From assembly GCA_001969505.1 (NCBI GenBank), contig LSSK01001639.1:1-12471 (forward strand): 12,471 bases of DNA. Reading direction: 5' to 3'. This document shows, piece after piece, positions 1-12,200 of this stretch (positions are counted from its first letter, which is position 1; each line of letters opens with the position of its first letter). The position numbers and the translations under genes were made by a program. The notes under the pieces are model-generated. The model saw nothing but the letters and a program-made list of their open reading frames with translations, made no database searches and was not told the DNA's origin. The DNA comes from Zancudomyces culisetae (lineage: Eukaryota > Kickxellomycota > Harpellomycetes > Harpellales > Legeriomycetaceae).

Positions 1-14
1 TAGGAGAGGTAGAA

Positions 15-3000
15 GTGAAGTATCAAATCATAGCAACGGCTCAAAAGCCAACGTCGGTATACGCTTCGGTTGAGGGAAATTTTGCGGAAGAGAATGAGCG
101 CAGTTTGATTTTGGCAAAATGTAATCGCTTAGAAACGTATAAAGTGAAGAAGGAGGGGCTTGAACAGATTGGGGAACATATATTGCACGGCAGAATTTCA
201 GCTTTGAAAAAGATTAGATTGGAGGCAAGTCATTATTTTATTTTATTTTTAATCATATATTTCTATAAGAAAAGGAGGGGACAAATACAGATCCAATGAC
301 AAAAAAGGACTGGTGGGATAATGTGATAAAACGTTTCTAAAATAAATAAAAAATAGGGACAAAAACGTGACAAAATAGTGGTGGTGTCAGAGAAAAAGCA
401 ATTTGCAATATGGGGGTGGAGTTTGAGTATGAGAAGGCTTGTAGTGGAATTTGCAGGTGATTTTGAAGGGAGGATACAACGGCCGATTGAAGAAGGGGCA
501 AAGATAGCGGTAGATCCTAGAGGACGGTGTATAGCAGCAATGTTGTTCCAGGGCACGATAATAATAATACACACGAGTACAGGGGAGGAGGAAGCTGAGT
601 ATGAGCGAAGGAAACAGGCCAGCATGATGAAGGGGGAGGGGAAAGAGAAGGAGAAAGGGGGACAAGAAAAGGGTAAAAGTGGGCAACGAGATAAGGGGGA
701 GGTAGGGCGGTGGCCATATATGGTGGAGGAAGTAGAGGAAAATAAATTGAGGAAGAGACACCTATATCAGGCAGAGAGTTGTAGAATAGAAGAATTGAAG
801 GTATTGGATATAGAGTTTCGCAACAAAGAGAAAGAGATTGAGATGGTGCTGTTGTATGAGGATGCAAATATGATGCAGCACTTGAAGGTATATGGAGTGA
901 CAAGCGAGAGGGTACGATTTGGCGGAGGTGGTAGCATTAGCAAGCGAACGCGGTTACATAGTAGGTGGCAGCATCGAAATTTAGATATGAACGCAAATGC
1001 AATAAAGGTGTCGAGTTTGAGTACTGGAGGAATAATGGTACTGAGTGAAGATATGGTAAAGTATATAGAGGAAAAACGGGAAGTGAGTAAAAAGATAGAG
1101 GGATCGGTGGTTGCAGCAGCAACATGGATTGAGGAGCGAGAAGAAGAGAATCGAAAGTATAGCAAGCAGAATGAGAAGGTCAGTGTGAGTAGAGATATGG
1201 AGCGATTATTGGTGGGAGATGAGGTTGGAACAATGTTTGTGGTAATAGTGCGGCAGGAGGATGGTCAGCGAAAGATAGAGGTGGAGAGACTGGGTGAAAT
1301 TCCGGTTCCGATGACAATGTCATATGTTGGAAGAGGGAAGGTATTTGTTGGGTCACACTATGGCGATTCGCAGCTGGTTAAGATGCGACGAGATATGATT
1401 AAGAGTAAGGGAGATGAGGGGGATACGTACTTGGAGGTGAAGGAGACAATGACAAACTTGGCACCAATAGTGGATATATGTATGGTGAAGAACAGAGAGA
1501 TAGAGGGAGGGGGGCAGAGATTGATTACATGTTCGGGCGCACGATCAAGACCATCACTTAGGGTAATAAAGAACGGAACAGGAATAAAGGAATGGGGAAG
1601 AGTGGAGATGAAGGGATTGGTATCGATCTGGGCAATTAGCCGAAAAAGGGAGACGGTTTTGGGGTTAAGTTTTGCGAATTACACGCGGTTTTTGCGAATG
1701 AAACGCGAACAGACAGTGGTGATTGAGGATTGGAATGTGGGGAAGCAAGAATGGTTACAAACAGATAAGCCGAGTTTGTATATTGGGCAGACGAGGGCAG
1801 GCGAAATAGTTCAGATTACAGATGAGGCAGTGAATGTGTATTACGATGACGGAGATGTGGTAAAGAGGGTTGGTGAGTGGAAAAGTAACGAAGGCAGAGA
1901 TAAAATAGTGGTTGGACAAATGACGGAAAACCAGGTCGTAGTAAATACACAGAAAGGTGAATTGGTGTATCTAGAGGTGGAGAATAAAAAAGTAGTGATG
2001 CGGCAACGACGAACACTAGATGGCGCAGAAGTATCTAGTATCAAAGTGTGTAAGGCTAATGTTGGACTGGCGTGTGTAGTAGTAGGGTTGTGGACAAGTC
2101 CAGGAGTGGCTGTGTACGAGCTGCCGAGTCTGAAACAGGTTGTTTCGGGTACGAGTGGGCTTGCAGGTATTCGAGGAGTTGGCGAGACGGTGACAGTACG
2201 TTCGGTAGAGGTGGTACGGTTGGGCAAGACGTCGTATTTGTTGATTGGAATGTCGGATGGCCAGCTTGTATATGGCGAACTAAGGGTGAATGGAGGGGGA
2301 GGAGTTGACGTAGTTGACGAACGGGTAGAGTCGTTTGGAGAGTTTCCATTGACAGTGATAGGGTTTGTAGCGGCAAACAAAAAGCAAGGTGTTTTGGTTG
2401 CCGGGGACAGACCTGCAGTAATGTATGAGCGAAGTGGTCGACCGCTGTTTTCACAGGTAAATGCTGGTCGAATGGTTGCGGGCGTGCATGTATGTATGAG
2501 TGCAACTAGTGACTGGATGTTGTTCTATGACGGCTGTGAGCTGACGATAGGCGAGTTAGAGGGAATCCAGCGGCTGCATGTTGACACGATTCCGCTAGGG
2601 GCGTGGGAGAGCCCACAGAAGATTAGTCATGCATCGTCCCAGGGAATTCTTGCGGTATGTACAGTTTCTCTTGTTGCAGGTGTTTATGAAAATGTCAATG
2701 AGGATGCAGATGAACCGGTTGAGGTTGGGAGTATCAAGATATACGATGACAACCACTTTAACTTGATTACCCAGCTCGACTATCCCAAGCGCGAACTGCC
2801 AGAGTCAGTTTGTTGCACTTTTCTGGGTAACAATGAGACTGGCGAACATCTGATTGCAGTTGGTACTGTCATAAACAACGATTCTGACTATCCGCGTGCT
2901 GGGTTTATCCATCTCTACCGGTATTCTTCCAAGAATCTTGTGGAGCTGTGTCGCAGGCCTACTCGGGGCGCTGTGTATTCTTTACTGCCTTATAAAGCCA

Positions 3001-4793
3001 TGCTTGCTGCAACCATCAACAACCGACTGACTCTTTTGGCGTGGCAACCGGATTCTTCGACGCTTGAGGTCCTATGTGATGAACCTGTAAACATCGTTGC
3101 ACTAAACTTGGCGGTGCTGCCGAGTGCTCAAGCACAACGGCAAGCATCGGCAAATGTAAACGGGATGGGTAAAAGAGGTGATGGGGAAGATGTGTTGGAT
3201 TCTATTACTTCTAAACCCATCAACATTGCAGATCCAGCCGATTCTGTTTTGGCGGTTGGTGATCTGATGAATGGCGTATCTGTGTTTCAACAAAAGACGT
3301 TATTGACTTATAACCCTCTTCTTTCCAATTCTCAAAGTCAAAACCAAAGTCAAAACCAAAACCAAAACAACAAGTCTAATGTTTCAACTGTATACAAGTT
3401 TGATGAGTTGTGTCGTGAATACTATTCCAATTGGACTACTGCGCTCTCCTGTGTTCAGAACTTTGATTATTATGCCTCTACGTCTCCTTCCACCTTGTTG
3501 AAAAAGCCATTTGCAAACGGGATTCGTTACATGGTTGCCGAAAATGGTCTCAACCTTTACTCGTTGTATTATGGTTCTTCTCCATTTTTGAATACTTTTA
3601 CTCCCTCTAAACATTCAAACTCAACCTCAAACTCAACCTCAAATTCAAACTCAAATTCAAACTCAAATTCACATTATAGACTTGAGAATTCGTCCTTGGT
3701 GACTACAGGTCGTTACCATTTAGGTGATTTGGTCAATTCTATTATTCCTGCTTCATTAACTTCATTTAGAAATCGACACTCGCCATCATCAACAACCACA
3801 AGTATCTTTGTTAATCCTGAATTTGTCTTGGGTACAATTTCTGGTTCTATTTTAGTTTCTGCCACAATCGAGTCATCCAAGATCGGTAGAGTTCTAGACA
3901 AGTTACAAAACAACATGGCCTTTCTGGGCCCCACTTCGGTTTGTGGATATTCGACATTTGTTTGTAGTCAGGGTCAACAAGATCTACACCCACTTGATAC
4001 TAACCAGTTGGCATCTACGACATCTGCGTATTTTGCGAATGCCTGGAATCACAGAAAATTTAGATCTTTTCTGAATTTGCAGAAATCGTCAAAGAGTTTT
4101 GCGTTTATTGATGGTGACTTGATTCTCAAGTTTTTGGACTTGCCAAGGGACATTCAATACCAGCTATTCAAACCTTCGCTTATATTCTCTCCTGCTACCA
4201 ATTACACCCATAATTTCAACTATACTCACATTGGCAACCCAGCGGTGCCACCTTTAGGCCATCCATCTGTAATAGGCGCCAATACTAGTTTGAAGAATGT
4301 TGAGGATTTGATAAAGTCACATTGTATCAATACTGGCGATGATTTTATAAGCGGTGCTACTTCAAGTGTAAATAATAGTGCCAGTGTGGATTTGATGAAT
4401 TCGAACTATTTATCCTCGTTTATCTGCAACTCTAACTATAATGCAACCCAAAGCCCCAGTGGTACAGAAAGTGTAGCTCCTGCAATGTCCAGTGATAGCC
4501 AACCACTGAACCATATCAATGACTATTATAACTCGTTGTCTTTTGATACATCCCAAGGCTCTACTCTTGTTAATGAAAAGAGCATTAGTAGTAGTATCAG
4601 TGATGGTGATGGTGATGGTGTTCGTGGTGATATTGAAAGTAATGGGGTATTAAAGGATACGAATAAATCCAAAAATACAAAGCCAAACATTATTATCAAT
4701 GGTAATGTGTTGTATGATATCCAGGAATCTGAGAATGTTTCGTTTGATATGTTGATTGAAGTCCTTGAATCGATTTCGCGGATTTTCTTTTAA
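15..4793 (+). CDS. DDB1: DDB1 (damage-specific DNA-binding protein 1) homologue, two exons, 5' end uncertain
   Basis: DDB1 is the three-beta-propeller adaptor of CUL4 ubiquitin ligases and helps recognise UV damage in chromatin. The start aligns without gaps to the DDB1 N-terminus (YQIIATAQKPTSV against YNYVVTAQKPTAV). Further family blocks are GDSQLVKM (about residues 406-413), NLAPIVDICMV, LITCSGA, GQTRAGEIVQIT, a DRPAVMY...FSQVN block (about 2407-2460), YHLGDLVNSI and FIDGDLI (about 4102-4122). It ends in LIEVLESISRIFF, like the LIKVVEELTRIH end of human DDB1. Joining 15-224 to 357-4793 gives about 1,548 aa, against 1,140 in human. The excess is low-complexity insertions: a charged K/E/G stretch in the first propeller (about 585-770), Q/N repeats (3330-3380), N/S repeats (3616-3672) and about 185 Ser/Asn-rich residues before the last helix (about 4180-4740). 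The codon at the expected Met is GTG, and the frame is open to the left edge, so the true start is unresolved. Codon choice changes sharply near 2600. The fold assignment is firm; S. cerevisiae Mms1 is only a distant relative. Confidence 0.9.
225..356 (+). other. Probable GC-AG intron of DDB1 (132 nt, phase 0)
   Basis: The donor reads GAG|GCAAGT, the usual form of a GC-AG donor, and the acceptor reads AAATAG|GGA. A branch-site-like TTTCTAA lies at 334-340, about 16 nt before the acceptor. Splicing here joins ...KKIRLE to GQKRDKIVVVSEKK, which matches human DDB1 ([20 protein letters not shown]) with no gap. The alternative GT donor at 229 with acceptors at 378 or 390 keeps the frame but loses several residues and breaks that alignment. 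Confidence 0.72.
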
Positions 4794-4822
4794 CTTTGCA
4801 TTTCGTAGTTTATTTTCATTCT

Positions 4823-4874
4823 CCTAACTTTAATTATTTTTTGTTTATATCTACTATCATTTATTAAAGTTAGG
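4823..4874. repeat. Inverted repeat / potential 3'UTR hairpin after DDB1
   Basis: The left arm CCTAACTTTAAT (4823-4834) is the perfect reverse complement of ATTAAAGTTAGG (4863-4874). The spacer is 28 nt and AT-rich. In RNA the stem can extend by one U-G pair (4822/4875) and two more Watson-Crick pairs. It begins 29 bases after the DDB1 stop, so it probably lies in the 3'UTR or the polyadenylation region. Its function is unknown. Confidence 0.6.
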
Positions 4875-4902
4875 GGAGAGGGGGGGGGGGAGTGAAGGCG
4901 AG

Positions 4903-4929
4903 TTTGGCTTTGGCTTTGGCTTTGGCTTT
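4903..4929. repeat. (TTTGGC)4 hexanucleotide microsatellite
   Basis: Four perfect copies of TTTGGC are followed by TTT. The repeat lies in the intergenic DNA just after the G-run downstream of DDB1. Confidence 0.9.
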
Positions 4930-4943
4930 AGTTTTAATTTTAA

Positions 4944-4973
4944 TTTAGTTTAGTTTAGTTTAGTTTAGTTTAG
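4944..4973. repeat. (TTTAG)6 pentanucleotide microsatellite
   Basis: There are six perfect copies of TTTAG. No other telomere-like context is present, so I read it as a simple repeat. Confidence 0.9.
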
Positions 4974-5191
4974 TTTTGGTTCTTGTATATGAATAAAATA
5001 TTTATGGTTAATTATAGCAATGGCCATACTTGGATAATGCTACTTACAACTCTATAAAGATAATGGTGGCAAAATATATACATATTTGATTGTTTGAGAT
5101 TAACTTTTGTATCCAATTAATTAGTTGAGTATCCACCACTTTCTCCGCTTCTACTCTGCTCACCAAAAAATAAAATAAATAAAAACAACGG

Positions 5192-5218
5192 TAATAATAA
5201 TAATAATAATAATAATAA
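5192..5218. repeat. (TAA)9 trinucleotide microsatellite
   Basis: A run of about nine TAA units lies in the upstream region of the MPDU1-like gene. Such AT tracts often lie in nucleosome-poor promoter DNA, but here that is only an inference. Confidence 0.9.
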
Positions 5219-5242
5219 TTAAAGCATATTAAAATAACTGGA

Positions 5243-5250
5243 TATAAAAA
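5243..5250 (+). promoter_or_regulatory. Candidate TATA box for the MPDU1-like gene
   Basis: TATAAAAA matches the yeast TATAWAWR consensus and lies about 195 bases before the ATG. A second, weaker TATATACA lies at about 5286. AT-rich DNA gives such matches by chance, so support is modest. Confidence 0.35.
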
Positions 5251-5438
5251 ACGAAAACAGCTAGATTTCTATATTTAACGTCATTTTATATACACCTTTA
5301 TTCCCTACTTTTTTTCTTTTTTTCTTTTTTACTAATCAGAAAAAAAAGAGTAAATAAAGGGTAAGGGAGGGGAAACTGCAACGAAAAACTAAACTGAAAA
5401 GCTAAACGGAAAAATAAACGAAAAAATAAACGAAAAAA

Positions 5439-6686
5439 ATGATTAGAGCCTTATTATTACAACTAATCGGCGAAAACTGTACCATAGTACTATACGATCA
5501 GTTGGATATATTCAATCGACCATGTATAGTTCATTTCTTGCTCAAGGGACTTGGTTTGGGGCTGGTACTGGGCGGATGTATAGTAAAAGTGCCCCAGATC
5601 CACAAGATTGTCGCTGCACAGTCGGGTTATGGTATTTCACAAACAGCGGTAGTTCTGGATGCAGTTTCTAATGTGATTGTGTACATGTACAACCGGTTAC
5701 AAAACAACCCATTTACGACGTATGGCGAGGCGTTGTTTATTTTTATCCAGAACATGGTGATTTTGTACCTAATTGGGTATTATGGTAGCGGGAAACATGC
5801 AGTCTCGGTGTTTAGCAACAGTAGTAGTGGAGTTGGAGGCGGAGTCGCTAGAGGAAACTTTGCAAGTGATGATGGATATTTTTTACTCCCAATCTTTTCG
5901 AGTTCTAGCACAAAAAACAACAAGCTCAAATTTAAGCAAATGAACGCGCCGGCCGGTGCCAGCAGCCGTGCCGAATACTCCGTAAAGGGATCCAGTGCTT
6001 CTTTTGGTGGCGTTTTTGGACGGATTTCCAGACTCCTACAATCACCAGTGCTTGCTCCAATTGCTCTGTATGTACGCAAGCTGGTTGGGTTGGTACGAGT
6101 CAAATCTCGCATTGTTTTTAGACGGGGCCGTATGTCACGAACAGTACTTGGGCTGTTGATGGCGGTCATGATATTGTGTTTGTTTTGGTATGTAGTAGGA
6201 TCTGGTGGTAGTACGGTAGAACCTGGGACACGTGTCGAAGCTGGAATGAATGCCAATGCCAATGCCAATGCCAATGCCAATATAAATATAGGTCAAGGTA
6301 CAGGTGGCGATGTGAGTGTGGATATGGATACGGGAGCTATATCAGATTCTTCAAAAGAGAGTAGTGGCTTGGCGCTTGTACTCTTTGGTTTCATGTATAA
6401 ATTCCTGGCGATTCCGATTATGATTACCTCCAAGACTCTGCAAATCCACAGCAATTATGTTCTCAAGACCACTGGTCAGCTGGCGCTCTTTACGCTGCTG
6501 GCCAATTTCCTCGGAACACTTGCGCGGTTTGTTACAGTATTGTTTGATCCTGCTATCCGATCAACCGATATTGTCGTTGGTGCATTCCTTGTTGCTCTGG
6601 TTAATGGGGTTTTGGTATTTCAATTGTTTTATTACTCGCCACCAAACTATGCACGGCTGTTTAGGAGGTACAAACAGATTGATTGA
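5439..6686 (+). CDS. MPDU1: MPDU1/Lec35-type double PQ-loop membrane protein
   Basis: MPDU1 (Lec35) is an ER membrane protein needed for use of dolichol-phosphate mannose and glucose as donors in N-glycan and GPI-anchor assembly. The first PQ-loop repeat is at residues 33-115: KGLGLGLVLGGCIVKVPQ resembles human KGLGLGIVAGSLLVKLPQ, followed by a TYGEALF block like the human SWGEALF. The second repeat is at about residues 311-400: SKTLQIHSNY...TTGQL...LGTLARF matches human GKLLQAATNY...HTGQL...GGSLARI, including LQ in place of PQ. The protein has 415 residues against 247 in human. The excess is a linker (about 118-310) with Gly/Ser-rich stretches, an extra hydrophobic segment (about 235-254) and an (Asn-Ala)n run at about 271-281. 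The ATG follows an A-rich leader and is the natural start. The stop lies inside a GATT repeat. Confidence 0.85.
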   Translation: MIRALLLQLIGENCTIVLYDQLDIFNRPCIVHFLLKGLGLGLVLGGCIVKVPQIHKIVAAQSGYGISQTAVVLDAVSNVIVYMYNRLQNNPFTTYGEALFIFIQNMVILYLIGYYGSGKHAVSVFSNSSSGVGGGVARGNFASDDGYFLLPIFSSSSTKNNKLKFKQMNAPAGASSRAEYSVKGSSASFGGVFGRISRLLQSPVLAPIALYVRKLVGLVRVKSRIVFRRGRMSRTVLGLLMAVMILCLFWYVVGSGGSTVEPGTRVEAGMNANANANANANINIGQGTGGDVSVDMDTGAISDSSKESSGLALVLFGFMYKFLAIPIMITSKTLQIHSNYVLKTTGQLALFTLLANFLGTLARFVTVLFDPAIRSTDIVVGAFLVALVNGVLVFQLFYYSPPNYARLFRRYKQID

Positions 6687-9206
<2,520 letters not shown>

Positions 9207-9298
9207 TAGAATGGTTTATATTATAACTCGCAAATATATTTTACTTTTACACAGTTGCTATCAACTTTCCAACTTATTATCATCATCCACCACCACCA

Positions 9299-12200
9299 TC
9301 ATCCACCACCACGTCTTTGTAGTTTTCTTTTTCTTTTTATTTTCGGAGTTGGGGTTTTTAATCTGTAATTTTCTTGGTTTTGTTGGTTATTAGCTTTGCT
9401 AAATTCATAATCCAATAATAAATCAAATTCATCTGCAGAACCATCACCATCACCATCACCATCACCACTACCACCATTACCACCACCACATTCGTCACTA
9501 TCCATATTTGCGTATGCATTATTATTGTTATCATTAGTAGATAGATATGCTGACGATGCATAGTGTTGTTGGCTACTGTACTCACTGTTATCATTATTAT
9601 TACCATTTTGTTGTCGATTATTGCTTTTATTTTTTACCTTTGACTTGTTGTTGTACTTGTCATCCCAGTATTGTGCCAGCCGTTCCAATTGCGACATGGG
9701 CGTAGTATCATTATTGTGGAATTTACTGTTGTTTATTTTTCTGTACATTGAAAACCCGTTGCTATTAGTATTGCCAGGGGTGGTGTTCGACAAGGTATGT
9801 CCCTCTCGAACAGGTGTAATAATTTGTGATGACGATAACCCATGCATCTCGGCGTTTTTGTGGTTGGCGTTTGTATTGTAGATAATTGAGCTGTTGTCGC
9901 TAACTACGAATCCGACAAGATTCCCATCATCGTCCTCATCCTCATCCTCATCATCTTCATCATCTTCATCATCTTCATCATCTTCATCGTCCTCATGTTC
10001 ATTTTCATCATTCCCATCCTCATGTCCATCTTCATTGCCGCCCCTTCTTTGCCTGCGTTTTGTCTTTTTTTGTTTAGAGTGTATACCAGTTGGCGAAGAG
10101 CTGAGGCTGTCCGCTTCCAAGTCGAAAAACTGCATTAATTTTTCTCTTTTCTGGTCTTTGTTAGGTTTAGCCTTTGGTTTTTTAGCCTTTGGTTTTTTAG
10201 CCTTTTTGATAATTACTGGGCTACTAGAAGCTAATTCTGTCGCTTTTGATAATCTGGGCGTCTCAAAGACAACATCAGTGAGGCTCTGGACAACTTGTTG
10301 TTGATTTTGTCGTATGGGTGATACAATTGGGAATAGTGCACCTGAGCCACTTGTTCCCTGGTAACTCTTATTAGCATCACTGCCTTCACCGACATTAACA
10401 CTATCAATGGCGGTATTTTTGACCTCATCACCCTCACATTTGTCTAGAAGTGTGTCGCTTTGTGAGTGGTTGATGATTTTTTCGATTAGATCAATATCGA
10501 AATCTTCAAACTTGCCATCATCGCTATCAATAAGCTTGGCTGCAGCGAGTTCACCTCCAGAATTATCTTCATCAGATTCTGTAACTAAATCAATACTGAT
10601 TCTATCATTTTTATGAGATGTATCAATGTTATCATCGATGGTGTTATCCTTTTGCAAAAGCCGATCAAAATGATCAACACCACCAGGGAACGAACTGTTT
10701 GCCTCTGGTTCAGACTCAAACAACTTATCATAGCCAAATGAGAACCCTCCAAACTTGCTACTATCAAATACTCGCTGCACAAAATTTGCCGTATCATTCT
10801 GTATCCCGGAATCAAAACCGTAACCACCCTCAGCACTTGCAAGTTTTATACCTTGGCTATTCAAAGGAACAAAATTTAACTCAATGTTATTTTCCTTCAT
10901 GAGACTAGTCAGCTTCAGATCAAGTGCGCTGGTGTTTTTAAATTGTACTCCTACCGGCGACTCGCTCACATCTGTGTTGAAATCAGTACAGCTTTTGAGG
11001 GATTCCGTTTTTATCGTTTCTTTTTTTGGTACTTTTAATTTTATTTCTACAAAAATATTATCCGAAGTTCTCCTCAAACTTTTCTCTTTATCATCCAGCA
11101 GCTCCTTCTCAAGTAGGCTTGGCTCAACTTTTACCTCTCCTCCTCCTCCTCCTCCTGCTGCTGCTGCTACTGTTGGTTCTTCCTCTTCTCCACCATTTAT
11201 ATTGACATTACCCTCTTTGTGATCTCCACTTGTAGGCATTTTCCAAAGATTTTTTGGTATTTCTGGTGGGGATGAGGATAAATTCAACAACGGTTGTTTC
11301 TCCCGAAATGACAAATTCGCTCCCGCTAAGGCTTTCGAGGTTCCCTGTCTCCCACCGTTGAAATCAGGTTCAAAAGTCATGGTATTGTTTGACTTGAGCA
11401 ACTGTTTGATCTCAATTAACTCTGGATCCTCATCATCTGAAAGACAATCCAAAAGCCCTCTCCTAGTGCCATTTTTTTTGGTAGAAGTACCAAAACCAAA
11501 CGAGGTTCTCAAATCTAGAGGTGAAGATGGATCCGAATCAATCAATTCTTGAGGTTTTTTAATTTTCTTGACTCTGGTTTTGCTTTTGCTTGTGCTTTTG
11601 CTTGTGCCTCTACCTCCACTTTTTCCTTCGTCATCACTGCTGGCTTCTCCAGGTTCATTTGCTTTTTTCCGTTTTTTCCTTGGTTTTGTGCTGGATTTTG
11701 GTTTTTTCTTGCTATCTTCATCACCACTTTTGGTAGTATTATCAATATCATCATTTTCACTCGTCATATCGTCATTTTGTTTTTTTCTGCCCCTTTTTCT
11801 ACCCTTTCCTTTACCGGTAGCTTTCCCCACACCGTCATCCCCAGATCCATCATTGTTTCCATCATCATCATCCTTGTCATATTTATCGTTGCCTTTATTG
11901 TTTCTATAAGACGACAACAACCGTTCTGCGTATTTCATATCCTGTTCCGAAATATACAGTGTCACCAGGCGAGGCCATTTCTTACTAAACATTTTGCTCG
12001 CACTTATAGATGCCGGCTTCAGCCCCGCTGATAGCTCAGTGTGCCATTTCAAAACGCCAGAACGCATGAGCTGCTCCTGGAGGCTGTAGTATTTCTTACT
12101 AGCTTCTTTGTATTTGATAAACTCTAGTGTGCCATTTGTCAGCAACAAGACAGAACCTCCTTTGCGTGATCGCCCTGTTCTTCCTGTACGTTGTAGCAGC

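Larger units (their letters stand above)
4794..5438. other. DDB1-MPDU1 intergenic region, microsatellite-rich
   Basis: This stretch holds no gene or tRNA that I can recognise. Its first part should carry the 3' end of DDB1, including the inverted repeat. It then has an 11-G run at 4880-4890, hexamer and pentamer repeats to about 4973, and a TAA repeat. The last 200 bases are promoter-like: a TATAAAAA element, T-rich tracts (about 5310-5330), and an A-rich leader with repeated AAACGAAAAAA-like units running into the MPDU1 ATG. Confidence 0.6.

Noticed and set aside
378-400. A separate gene starting at GTG 378
   Set aside because: The reading frame continues upstream to 357 after intron removal and aligns with DDB1 there; GTG is internal.
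263-2505. Several long minus-strand ORFs rich in Pro, Leu, Ser and Phe opposite the first half of DDB1
   Set aside because: They are explained by the purine-rich coding strand, which removes stops from the complement; they overlap one another in different frames and resemble no family.
4944-4973. TTTAG repeat as an interstitial telomere or centromere remnant
   Set aside because: It has only six short units without the G-run of telomere repeats, and lies among other unrelated microsatellites.
9894-10304. Plus-strand polyserine ORF
   Set aside because: It is the complement of the acidic repeat of MPH1.
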